A DNA stretch of 62,136 nt, from the NCBI GenBank assembly GCA_025765615.1, contig JAIVFJ010000338.1, positions 1-62,136 on the forward strand, read 5' to 3'. The notes under the pieces are model-generated. The model had not been told where the DNA came from and made no database searches. It saw only the letters and a list, made by a program, of their open reading frames with translations. Positions 1 to 11,084 of the stretch are shown piece by piece. This DNA comes from Zopfochytrium polystomum (taxonomy: Eukaryota > Chytridiomycota > Chytridiomycetes > Chytridiales > Chytridiaceae). Position 1 is the stretch's first letter. Every line of letters starts with the position of its first letter. The position numbers were made by a program, and so were the translations under genes.

Positions 1-2084
1 GTGGAGGATATCCAAGCAATTTTGGGGCAATGGCTTACGACTGCGCAAAACTGATGCTGATGGGAATCGATAAGGTTATGAAGGAGCGAAAGGCAACTGC
101 AGCCGATCTTGCTTCGGGGAAGCTGCAACAATACTTCACCACAGAGCTGTTTTCTTTGACAAGCCAAAGTAAGTTCAAAATATTTGAAAGCCATGCTATT
201 GCTGCTCATGCCAAAGGACAACAATTGTGCTTTTGCCAGACTACAGCGGTCCAACTAGAGCTCCGCTCCCAGTGGACACATCGGGAGACCTATCGGCGTA
301 AGCATCACCGAAAGAAAAGATTCGATCTTGCACTAAGAACCATTTAAACGTTAAACAGCACCATCCTTTTGACGCAATTTAATCTGACGGATCCAGTGAA
401 TGGAGATCCACGAAGTAATTGTGACAGTTAACTACCGGTTTTGATAAATAATTGCGTTTATGTCGAGTTTAGTTTGCGCGATTGTTTCGAATGGCTCTTT
501 GGCGGATACGGACACCCCGTTTGTATTTTTCGGGGGTAAGAGTCGCAGCCGAGGTTTGCATCTAACAAAGCTTGCCTATGCAACTTTGTAACGACAGGTT
601 CGACAACACCACCACCCGATGGAACAGTATACCGTGAGCGGTTGGTGAACTCACCATCAAGTGGAAAAGGACTGCTGATCCTGGTCCTTGGAGGTGTTGG
701 AGTCGTCTTTGGTCTAGTTTCCATCGTCTTGAATTTTATCTGTGCGAGACAACCAAGCTTCAAAGCAGCGTCGACAACATTCACGCATATCATTTGCGTC
801 GGTTGCATTATGGCATTTGTCTCTGCAGCATTCATGGTGAGCGATGTAACTCAAACCTCTTGCCGAGTTCGTCTATGGCTACAAGTTCTTGGCTTTGCGT
901 TGGTCGTGGGATCAATGCTGTTCAAGATGTCGCGAATGCTTGCAATACTGACGGCCGGAACTATGATTCGGAAGGAGTTGGTGAACGACTTTGTCGGATT
1001 TGGAACGGTTTTTATCATCACTGGAATAGATGCTGTAAGGAAATAGAGGTTATGGCGGCGCGGTTATTGTCACCTTCTTACTTGCGTCCCGTGTGAAGGC
1101 TTTTCTGGCAGGATGGACCGTTGCGCAAAATCCAAAACCCACATTCCAAATCGACTCTACTTCAGAAAAATGGATGTGCAAATCCTCAGCATCCACGTAC
1201 CCGGGCCACATCATCCTTTACGCCTACAACGTCCTCATTCTTTTATCTATGCTGTATATCGCTCGCCAAGTTCAGAAACATGAGCGCGCTTTCTCAAATG
1301 GCGCTGCCGACACCGCCGCAACAATTTCTGTGGGCTTCGTCGCCCTCTTTTTGGGCGTCGTGACACTGCCTCTCATATCCGGTGGGGACCCTGGCCCAGC
1401 GACCGATGTCGCAAGGTTCATCGTAGTGTGGATTTTGGGTGTCCTTTGCCTCGGCCTTGTTGTAGGGCCAAAGACTTTCGCGGTCATCATCAGTCAACGC
1501 GACCGAATGTCCTCGGTAAGTGTCGAGGATATATGCGAGGACGAGTTCAATTAAAAGACGGAATCCCAACCAGAAACTGGCAGTGCAATCTGTTGCCGGG
1601 ATTAGCACCGGTCTCCGCGGGACCTCCAGTGGTGCGGCAATAGACGCAAAGCTTCCATCAGCGAAACGCACAGTCGGCCATCATGTTCGACCTATACCAA
1701 GAACTCATTACGTTGATCTGGTAATTTTCTGGACTGTAGCACGCAATGCAGCGCTCCTGAGATGATTTTCTATTGCAGGGCCGACTTGTATACCGCCAGT
1801 ACAAACACGGTTTCTGGACTCACTGGAAACACGTTCAGGCAAGTGCGATGCACTTCAGTAACAAAAACCTGGTTGTTTTCTCGGGCCTGGAAAGTAGCCA
1901 AGGATTCCGACTGGGTAAACCCAGTAATGGCGCTCACTCGCACCTACAGCTACGTGGTTCGTTTGCAGTAGTCAGAAGCAAAGCGGACATCACTGGAAGC
2001 ACAGAGGCGTACCTTGAGCTGGAATTTGATTCTCCTGCAGCTGGTGAAGATTTCAAGCAGAAACTGGACAGATTCTTCGAGTGA
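1..2084 (+). CDS. Class C GPCR (GABA-B/mGlu-like), 5' end outside window
   Basis: Seven-transmembrane receptor of the class C family; such proteins bind small ligands through an extracellular Venus-flytrap domain and signal through G proteins. Exons I can place with consistent phase: 1-168, 240-297, 359-414, 473-535, 598-1034, 1099-1515, 1574-1720 and 1779-2084; introns are 58-71 nt. The first exons encode the end of a ligand-binding lobe (AYDCAKLMLMGIDK), then FFGGSTTPPPDG, the usual lead-in to TM1. Seven hydrophobic segments follow. TM3 has the family pattern C-R-x-W-L-x-x-L-G-F, and TM4 reads correctly (ITGIDAAFLAGW) only when intron 1035-1098 is removed, which supports that intron. TM7 ends in VVGPKTFAVI. 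The cytosolic tail of about 150 residues includes a compact block (GFWTHWKHVQ to KLDRFFE) that I cannot assign. The stop is TGA at 2082-2084. The N-terminus lies before the window. Confidence 0.85.
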
Positions 2085-2104
2085 ATTGAAGTGAGAAGCA
2101 GTGA

Positions 2105-2110
2105 AATAAA
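2105..2110 (+). terminator. Poly(A) signal of the class C GPCR gene
   Basis: AATAAA lies 21 nt after the GPCR stop codon. The position suits a eukaryotic polyadenylation signal; the cleavage site cannot be seen. Confidence 0.5.
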
Positions 2111-2667
2111 TGTGAATCTTTGTTAAGAAGTTATTTTTGCGATGGAGTGGTGTGTAATGCTGTTATTTTTGTGCCCCGACGAAGGGTTCCCATCATCAGC
2201 CAGGACTTAAGGCCATTCACCCGCAATACTATCGTCCAAAGCAGGCTGGAACACGGGATGCGCTTTTTGATGCGGGCATCAGCACTGACTGTTGAAGTTG
2301 CAGTGTAGAAGGCAATGTTGTGAGTGAAGGCGGTGTTGCAAGAAGGTGGAAGGGTCAAGACCGTGAAGTGAAGCAAGTGGCTGAGAGGTAGAAAGAAAGA
2401 AAGGAAGGATACAACCTAGGTTTGAATCGAGGACTTGTACAAGGGAGCGAGCATTGCAAGCAACCGAGGGCAAGTGGGCAAAGAGAGCTTGTTTTAGACA
2501 GGGACTGGCAAATTGGAGTGATAAGGTAATTTATTTTTTCAGTAAGAAAACTCTGCCCAATTTATACTCTTGCAGGGAGGTTGACCAGTTTTCGTGTTTT
2601 GCCTATCTGAACAAGTTGCAAACTGCTTCAGACAGAACTTTGCTCTGGGGAAGTTTGTAAACCCCTT
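2111..2667. other. Intergenic, no gene seen
   Basis: No ORF with recognisable features and no RNA gene was found between the GPCR 3' end and the nested retroelements. Confidence 0.5.
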
Positions 2668-2672
2668 CCCAC

Positions 2673-2728
2673 AGTCAGGAACAGAGCAGGACCGGACAAG
2701 GCAGACAAGGAACTGAGAGGAGTGATGA
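2673..2728 (-). repeat. Solo LTR of family B, left fragment
   Basis: Reverse complement of the 3' end of the family B LTR seen at 36136-36488. It begins AGTCAGGAAC (TGTCAGGAAC in the intact LTR) and is preceded by CCCAC at 2668-2672. The rest of the same LTR is at 15756-16011, followed by CCCAC at 16012-16016, so CCCAC is the 5-bp target-site duplication of this older insertion. Confidence 0.85.
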
Positions 2729-4181
2729 TGTGAGACTACACCGAGGTCTCAGTGATAAAGTCTAGGATTTATTCGCAAAAACAAGCGTACCTGTCATAAA
2801 ACCGCAAGGATCGGGACCCCTATTATTGCTCCCGGTTCTTTAGTTTCCAAGGCGTTATCAAAGTGTATTTGCGGCTAACCCGTCTTTATTATTGGGTCTG
2901 CTTTTACTACTTTCGTCTTAACAGTTTCTGTTGCACCAGGGTTTTCTCAACATATTTTCTTTTTTGGTGACTAACAGAGACTGCCTGACTGCCTAGGGAT
3001 GGGGTGCCTGACAGGCTGTACCCTAAGCCCACCTAATTAATTATTTATTTTCGGCCCTTGAACATATACGCATAGGGTTGGGGGGGACTTAGAGCATTTG
3101 TGGTGGATGCTCCAAGTCAGGGGGGTTGACTTGTCAATTTTCTCTCTCTCTGTTTTTGGGCCATTTCTCTTTTTCCTTTTTTCTTCAATCTGATTTCTGT
3201 CCATTGGCACCAATACAGAGTCCCTTCAAATCCATCTGGCTTGCAAAGGTGAGGGTAGTGAGAGATGGTACACACCCGGGTGTGTACATGGTCCCTTCGT
3301 GGGGCTCCTCTTAAGGGGCCGTGGGTGGGGAATGCAGCTGGCCCCACCAGCGACTGTGTGACATTGCCGGCTCTGTGTTGGAGTGAGGATCCCTGGCGCT
3401 TGCCTGCCGCGACAACGGTGGTGGTGGTGGTGGCGACGACGGCGTCGTCGTCCCCAACCTTCCCGTCCCCGCGAGGGTGGTGGTGGCTTGGCCCGGTGCG
3501 GCCCCCGACACCTGAGAGTTCGATCTACAAGCGCCTGCCTCGGTCCTATTGCTGTGAGAGTGAGATGTGTGAGTACGAGTGCGATGCGATAAAGCCCGTT
3601 GGTCGAGTGATCGTGCCGACGCAGCCCAGCGGGGTGCGTGTACGATCGCAGGTGTTTCTGCGTGCGAGTTCCCTGCTGGCGACCTTCCGACCCCTACATA
3701 GTCAACTCCCTTCTCTCTCTCCCCCCCGTCGCTGGCGACAACAGGGGCTCCCACAGCACCCTCTGCGACGAGGGGCGCTAGGTCGCACCCTGTCCGTCCC
3801 GTCGCTATTAACCGCTCCTGTTGTATTTGAGATTAGGTTCCTGAGATAAAAACCCCCGTTTCCCTCTTCTCTCTCTTTATTCTGCGGTTGTGTTGCGCCC
3901 TTGGGAGTGCCCTTCCGTTTCCCCTCACATCAGCCTGCGGCCACACGAGTAATCAGTGCCCTGGCACTGATCCTTCAGAGGATTGTCCCTCTGAATGTTC
4001 ATTCTTTGTGTTTGAGACCCCTGTTAGACAGATCAGTAGGGATACTTCGTGGACTAGGCAAGTAGTAGGGTTGAAACACCCCCTAGACAACAGCCCAATA
4101 AAGTTAGTTTTAGCCTATTATTTGCTTTCCCTCACTCTAGGGCCCAGATCCCAGGGTCAAAGGAGTGAGTATAGTCTCACA
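2729..4181 (+). repeat. Element A 5' LTR
   Basis: 1453-bp LTR starting TGTGAGACTACACC and ending AGTCTCACA. It is nearly identical to 14301-15755, with scattered substitutions concentrated around 3390-3520. AATAAA sits near its 3' end (about 4099). It contains a 12-bp imperfect hairpin at 3086-3118 that is also present in the other copies. Confidence 0.92.
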
Positions 4182-5884
4182 GGGGGGGGCTTCTGTCAAT
4201 TGTGTCAGCCAAAAGGCTCGCGCAATTGAATTTCGAACGTATTTTTCACGATCGGGGACGAAAATCGTCGAAAACGATTGTCGACGACGAAAGTCGGCGA
4301 CGACAAAGGCGGGTGGCACTTTTTCGTTTGAGACCTCCTCGTTTTTGATGTTACCACTTAGTAACTCGACCCGAAAACTCAACATATCCACCACGTGGAT
4401 AGCGCGTTTGAAAGCTATGCCAATTCCGCGTATGGATCTGCAAAAGTTAGCAGCTTTTAATTAGTGAAAGAAAATTAGAAAAAATCGCAAAGTTAATGCG
4501 CGACAGGCAGGGTCCGATGCCCCAACATCACAACTCCGCGGGGAAACTAGCTAGAGACCTTCGTGATAGTGCGTTGGAAAGCCCTCGCCGAGCGCTGTTG
4601 AACGACATAGTTACGCTTTTGCTACATGCAATATCCACGGAGTTAGTTCCGAAATTCGACTTTTTGTAGAGGCCTTCGGCGGACCTGCCGTACCCCTACG
4701 CTTGTAGAGCTTGCTTTCAGCATCACGAATATGTATTTTTCATTCGAAGTTAATATGTAGAATCAGGTGTTACAACCGGATTTCTATCCGCTACTTTGCT
4801 GGTGACCCCCACTAAGCTAACTTTCGCTAGGAAGCGTAACCCTCTCTGGCAGTAGGCTTAAAAGATGCTCTAAGCTGTTCTCTTACTATTCATGATTGAG
4901 AAGCTGCATGCTTGTTATGCAAAATGCACCAGATTTCGAAAAATGCAGTTTTCTTAATTAAGCTGTATGTTTCCAGTAAAATTCGCGGAAATACCCTAAA
5001 CCTCGCGCTCCTCAGTGCTAAAAAGGTTGACAGTACCTTGCTCTTGCTATAGGAAAGGTTTTGGAGTGAGCTACGCTCGCCAACCATCTGTAACAAGCAA
5101 ATTTACACTCTGCGCTATATAAAGCCGAGTTGCAAGGACACCCAACCTAACCCTCGAGAATAAAGAGCGAATTTAGCAATTCCCCCTGCAGAAAGAGTTG
5201 GAAGCAACTCTTCTCTTGTGTTTTACGCTGCTGAACTGGCCAGAAACGCGTAACCTGGGGCGTACTACCTCGCGGTACTCGACCCCCTAAGTAAACCCTG
5301 CTCTGACCTACTGCTAACCACGCAGAGGTCGGGGAATGCTCATTTTGAGCTGAAAAGTTGAAGAACTCTTAGTTCTACTTGATTACTTGGTCCCTGTGTA
5401 CCAGGGTAATTTTTCTCCAAACAAAGTTAAGAAAAATAGGTTGTGCGCTTTGGTGCGAAAAATCTTTGTCCCTGTGTAACTCCGCCGTTACAAGGGGTAA
5501 GAAAATGAAACTTGGTAAATAGTTTTATCACAACAATATCTAGGCGCTCCCAAAACAGCGAGTTGCCTCGTTTCCCCTATCCCGAGATAGCGTTTTTCGC
5601 TTGGCACTCTGCGAGATTTTGGAAAATTGATGATTCTCCAATACAAGCAGATAGAGCTCGCCGAGTTCTACCTGCCTATGAATGTTCATAATTTTCGGAT
5701 TATTTTCCAGCTACTTGTTCTAATAGCGACTGTCACCACTATGTAGGCTGTGGCGGGGACAAGCTTCATTGACTCGCTTGAAAAATTTTACAATATAAAT
5801 TTGTAAAAGAAGAAAAAAAAAAAAAGAAAGAAAGAGAAGTTTTTCACAACAGACACCATCCCCGTCTGCACCCGTCCCGCCACT
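4182..5884 (+). other. Element A untranslated leader
   Basis: About 1.7 kb between the 5' LTR and the gag ATG with no convincing coding sequence. It opens with a G-rich run (GGGGGGGG) and not with a recognisable tRNA-complementary primer-binding site. A TATA-like string (CTATATAAAG) lies near 5115; whether it acts as an internal promoter is unknown. Confidence 0.6.
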
Positions 5885-7331
5885 ATGACAAAGAACAAAG
5901 GAAAGCAGCCTACTGTCGAGGCCCCTCACGGAGGCAGATCTCCTGGTTAGTTTTCACTGGATCTCCTCAACACCGAGGGTTGCCTAACGCGTATGCTTTA
6001 GGAACCACTCGTTCCCACCGCCTTCCTGAGACCAGCGACCCCCATGCAGGCGGTTTGTCGAGTTCCGGTGCACCGACCCCGACGGCTCACCCAGCCGCGT
6101 CCCCCTCCACAGATACCCTGCCTGGACCTTCGACGCGTCAGTCGACCGCTCCTGAGGGGCGCAGCACTACAGTTGTACCGACTATCCCTCCAGTCTGCGG
6201 ACCCCGCGCCCGAGGTGCTCCTCCCGTTTTGTTTATGGGAGCGAACCTCGCTGTCGTGCCCGTTCGATTTACGCGTGCCGAAGTTCGTCAACAGCTCCAA
6301 CAACGAGGCGCTGTTGCAAACAACCATGCTGTTAATCAGCAGTACTACAGCCTTCAGCAGCGTGCTGCCGAATATGCCCATGTAGCAACGGAGATGAGAG
6401 TTCGTCGCAACCTGGAACGCGAGGAGCAACGCGAGCGAGCCCAACGCGCTTCCGCTCGTGCAGCTGCGCGACGTGCTGGTGCCCGTAACGCAGCTGCCCG
6501 TCGAGCCGCCACTCCTGCTACCCCTGCTCCAGTCGTGCCCGTCACAGCGGCTCTGACCTCTGTCGTCCCTGCTGCCGTCCCGACAGCAGCACCACTCCCA
6601 TGGATGTTGACCGCGATGCCACTCCCGTCGCTGAGATTTCTCCCAATCGAGTCGTTACTGGCGACCTTGAACGCGTCGTGGTACAAACAGCAACCGTACC
6701 GCCCTGTCCTGGACTAGCCGCTATCTCCCGTCCAATTGCAGATGGATTTATCCAGCTTAACACCAAGCTGCAGGGAATCGAGGAATTCAAAGCTCTTGCC
6801 CGACAAGCTCCTGCTACAACGGAAGTGTTTGCGCGCACCTTTACGCCAGCCCCGACACCGGCTTCCTTGACACCAGCTTCTGCGATGCCGTCTACGCCAG
6901 CTGATCTGGACGCCGTCATGGTCAGTACGTCTGCCAGCCTTCCTGACAGGCCTGTCAACACTCTTGCAGAAGTGGCCCAGCTTAATGACATGCAGTAGGC
7001 CCGTTTCTTCAACGACATGGGCACCCCAACCCCTGAGGAAATTGCTCTCTCCTCAGTATACTCCGTGCCTGGAAACAATGTGCTTATCAATGCGCTCAGC
7101 GACATCTTCGAAGGATCCGCCAGCAGCCCTGTCACCCCAACTGCTCTTGCTGCCGCTGCTGCTGCTGCAGCTACGGTGTCGGTGCCTGTCCCTGTCAGTG
7201 CACTGCCTGCCAATACTACTGAGGATATTAGTAGCACCGACAAGGATACGCTTGAGAGTGCTATCATTCTTGCTGAGCGTTTTGGAAGTAGGCCTGTTAG
7301 CCGCTCTTCTTCCCCGCATGCTGAACCCTGA
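5885..7331 (+). pseudogene. Element A gag-like gene, intron-containing, frameshifted
   Basis: Probable start ATG at 5885. A short first exon (MTKNKGKQPTVEAPHGGRSP) is followed by a canonical intron 5946-6001 (GTTAGT, CTAAC branch-like site, TTTAG). Splicing joins it in frame to the long ORF ending at 6717. The product is rich in Ala, Pro, Thr and Arg, with a basic helical stretch near 6400-6500. Coding character then passes to another frame (6600-6998), meets a TAG at 6996-6998 directly after CAG, and continues in that frame to TGA at 7329-7331. No CCHC zinc knuckle is visible. The gag role is inferred from position before protease and RT. Confidence 0.6.
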
Positions 7332-7603
7332 GTTGTTTTCACGCGTTTTTCTGTTTTGCTGGCCTAGAAGCTGCACAACTAGAAATAAAACTTGTTTTTC
7401 TTGTTTCAACTAATCCTGGACCTATGCCCGTTTTTCGTTAACAAAGTTGAAAAACTTTGGTTGTGCTGCCAACCAGTGGCATCAAAAAAGTATAAAGGGA
7501 GGGCCCTCCTGGGTCCCCCCTCCCCTTTTCCCCACTTGCCCATTCAACAAGTGTGTATAGAAGTTCAAACTCCTAAGAAGCTACACCATGGCTGACCGCG
7601 TAC

Positions 7604-9255
7604 ATGACACCGAGGGAGGGTCCTTTGGAACCGAACAGTCGAGTTAAAAGTCCTGAAGAGGGCCACACCACTTCCGCTATCATGCTGACAGCAGAAGAAG
7701 AATTACCAGTGTCTTGCATTGCTGAGACCCCAGAGGAGGAGGACGAGGAACAAATTCCTCCCCCACTCGTGTATTTCAGTGACACAGAAAGTGAAGATGA
7801 GGGCATGAGTGCATCTAGGCAACCCTGCCAAGCAAGTGTGTTACCTGCCCCCTTTATCACAGCCTCCGACCAAGTCGTCGTTGCTCCTACCTTTACCAGG
7901 GTAGAGGCCAACAACTCTACTGACCCTGTGTCACCAGACCTAACACCCAGCCCTACTGGCCTGGAGCTGCCCACTGAGAGCGAAGCTGAAGTGACACAGC
8001 CTGAGGCTATCCCAATCTCCTTGGTTTCTACCCCAGGAAAAGGATTGAGTGCCCTGAGCGCATATCCGGAGACTTATGTCAGTCTTGACAACCGTGTTGC
8101 AACAGTAGCCCGCGTTTCAGCCTGGGTCCAGGGTTGTATTCTTCCTGACTGCCTTGTTGGTACTGGCTCCAATCACAATGTTGTGACTACTGCGTTTCTG
8201 GAGAAGCTTACGCAAATCACCTGTAATGACTCCTTTGAGTCGACCTGCCATGAATAAAGGAATAGGCGGACAAGTGCCTATTTTGGGTGATGTTTACATG
8301 AAGGTAAACTTTGGAAGAAGTGGTGCCTGTGCAAAATGGTTCTGCTTCTCTGTTGTCCCTCATTGTCCCCGCGCAGTCATTCTTGGAACACCTGTTCTTA
8401 AAGAGTTTCGCACCATTATCTCCTTTGAACATGACACCCTAATGTGGAAGGCTCAGACTCCCCATGGAGTCACAACATGGTTTAAAACTCCTCTCATCTC
8501 TTACCAGCGTGTCACCGCCGGTAACGAGACCAACATCTCCCAACCGGACGAGGCTGTTGACATTGTTGTTTCTGAAGACATTGTCCTGGCCCTGAATCAC
8601 AGTTGCGCCGTCAAGGTTCAGCTCTCCCGTCCTATGATTCACAGGAACAGCTTTGTTCACGCAACGCCTTTTGCATCCCTCATGGATAAGAAAATACACT
8701 TCCCTGGTTCTCTCTTCACTGCCGCTGACCTACACCACCATGATGGTGAAACTCGCTGGTTCTACGTACCCCTGCTATGCTTACAGCACAAGCCAGTACG
8801 GATTGCAGCAGGAACCTGTGTTGCCCATATCTTTGATATTCCGTCCAGCCTGGATGGCTCTGAGGCCACCACACCAGTGCTGCCTGTCCCAGAGAGTCTC
8901 CATAACTCTCCTGACGACCTTCTTGCTATGTTCAGTGTTGCACAGAAGTATGAGCCTGAAGACTTGGAGTCCTTCCTTAGTGCCCTCGACAACATCGAGA
9001 AAGGTACCTCTGGTCTGTATGCTGAGGCAGCCCCTAATCCCTCTGAAGACGTTGAACTTGTGGAAGACGTCTCTGAGGCTCCACCTCTTCCTGACGCCGT
9101 TGAGGATGTTTTCTGTCTCTTTGAGGAGGCAGAGGAAGACCCTGGTAATGAGTCTGACGCTGAAACCCTCCTCGCAGTGGACGATGGTTCTTCTGTTGCT
9201 GATATGCCTGCGCCGAAATACTACACACGCAGACAAGCTGGAGTACCTTCCAGCT
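7604..9255 (+). pseudogene. Element A retropepsin-like protease region
   Basis: Two overlapping frames (7604-8257 and 8226-9255) together resemble a retroviral-type aspartic protease. An acidic leader is followed by a segment where the active-site triad should be, read here as LVGTGSNHNVV. Then, after a frame change near 8220-8260, comes PRAVILGTPVLKEF, the usual second motif. The expected D-T/S-G is G-T-G, so the catalytic Asp appears lost in this copy. A long acidic linker of about 250 residues precedes the RT. An active relative would release Gag and Pol products; this copy should not. Confidence 0.65.
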
Positions 9256-9261
9256 GAAGCC

Positions 9262-10740
9262 AATATGACTGATGAAGAGATATGGGCTAAGTTGAAAACA
9301 AAGCATATTGCTGAGATTTTTGGTGAAGAGACAGTCACCCGTCTAAAGAAATTAGTGGACAAGTACATTAATATCTTCAGGCCTGGTGTCATCACTGGTT
9401 CTAAGTTCCCACCTCCCCACACTATTGAGTTGCAAGAGGGTGCTAAGATTCCTGCTAGTAACCCCTACCCTGGAAGGACTTGGACGCACAGAGGTGCTCC
9501 GAGACCACATCGCCCAGATGAAGAACGGCTAATGTCATACGTGAAAGTCGCTCTCCTTTTGCAGCACCTGTAGTCCTTGCTAAGAAACCTGATGGCTCGT
9601 GGCGCTTCTGTGCTGACTTCAGGAAACTGAACTGAAATCACAATCAAGGACCGATATCCACTCCCCCGAATTGAGGAAGTCTTTGACTGCAATTAGTAAC
9701 AAATGCATCTTTAGTGCCATGGATTTGCTCAGTGGCTTCTGGCAAATCCCTGTTAAAGAAGAGGATCGCCACAAAACGGCGTTTATATCTTCGCAAGGCC
9801 TCTTGAGTTTAAAGTCATGCCCTTCGGCCTTTGTAATAGTCCCCCAACTTTCCAAAGAGCGATGGATCATGTTCTTGCTGGCATCAAGTGGTTATACTGC
9901 ATGGTGTATGTAGATGATGTTGTTGTGTACTCCAAAACACTCAATGAACACTTTGAACACCTTGAAGGTGTCTTCGCGCGTTTCTCAGAGTACAACCTGA
10001 AGTTGAAACCCTCCAAGTGCAATCTGTTCCACTTGGATCTCCCATTCCTCGGACATCGTGTCTCCCAGGCAGGTCTCCGCAAAGACCCTGCTAAAATGGT
10101 TGAACTCGACCAGTACCCAGTGCCGAAGACTTTGAACCAGCTTCAGCAGTTCTTGGGATTCGCCAACTACTTTAAGCGTTTCATCCCAAACTATTCAGAT
10201 AAGGTTCAACCTTTAAACGATCTGTTATCCCACAAACTTCCATTTGTTTGGACAGAGCGTCAGGACGAGGCCTTCAACCTTGTCTGCAAAGATGTTGAAA
10301 GTCAATACAATTCTCTCTATCCCACAGAAAGGGGATAAGCTCCTCATTGAAGTCGACGCCTCAGGCTATGCCCTTGGCGCTGCCCTTTACATTGTGGACC
10401 CACAGGAACCCCATAACCGAGAGAAGCGAAAACCTGTTGCTTTTGCTTCCTGCGTTCTTGCTGATGCTGAGACTCGCTATTGGACTCACGATCGTGAAGG
10501 TCTTGCTATTGTGTGGGCTGTTGACACCTTTGAGCGCTACCTGTTTGGTCAGTCATTCATTGTCGAAACAGACCACGCACCACTCCTGCAGCTGTTTAAG
10601 AAAGCACCACTTACTGGACGCTTTGCCCGCTGGGCTTACCAGCTCTCCTGACTATGACATTGAACTTGTTCATGTCTCTGGTAAAAAGAACGTCGTAGCT
10701 GACGCCCTCTCCCGAGTCTTCCTTGGGCCTGCTGCTCATT
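9262..10740 (+). pseudogene. Element A reverse transcriptase and RNase H, frameshifted
   Basis: Ty3-type RT and RNase H split over several frames. RT fingers are seen at about 9265-9660 (DRYPLPRIEEVFD), with a disrupted stretch near 9550-9710. The palm is clear in 9817-10338: MPFGLCNSPPTFQ, the catalytic YVDD at about 9907-9918 and FLGFANYFKRFIPNYS. RNase H follows in another frame (10320-10651) with IEVDASGYALGAALY, TDHAPLLQLF and, after a further shift near 10650, HVSGKKNVVADALSR. At least four frame changes mean no active enzyme is made from this copy. Confidence 0.88.
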
Positions 10741-11084
10741 CTCATGAAAATGTCCCTCCAGAGGAGGACAACACATCTATTTTGCCTACCCCACAACCAT
10801 CAGAACAAGGGGATGGAGCGAAAAAAGAGGTACTCAATAAGGAGCCTTCTCCCCTTGCCGACCCTGAGTTCCCTGGCTTGGGTCACCTTGACACTATGTA
10901 CCAATCTCTGTTTATGCAACAGCACCAGGAGATGGAAAGTCTCCGTGCAGCTGCTGATGCCTGCCCTGCAAACATTGAACCGGACCCGGTTATCAAGAAG
11001 AACCTGTTACGCCATGCTCTCACTCGCATTCGACGTGCACCACCAAAACCACCTGTGTTTGTAGAGCCCAAGTGGAAGCCTTCA

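Noticed and set aside
1035..1098. Possible frameshift in the class C GPCR around TM4
   Set aside because: Removing a 64-nt GT-AG intron restores a normal TM4 (ITGIDAAFLAGW) that aligns with GABA-B-type receptors, so no frameshift is needed.
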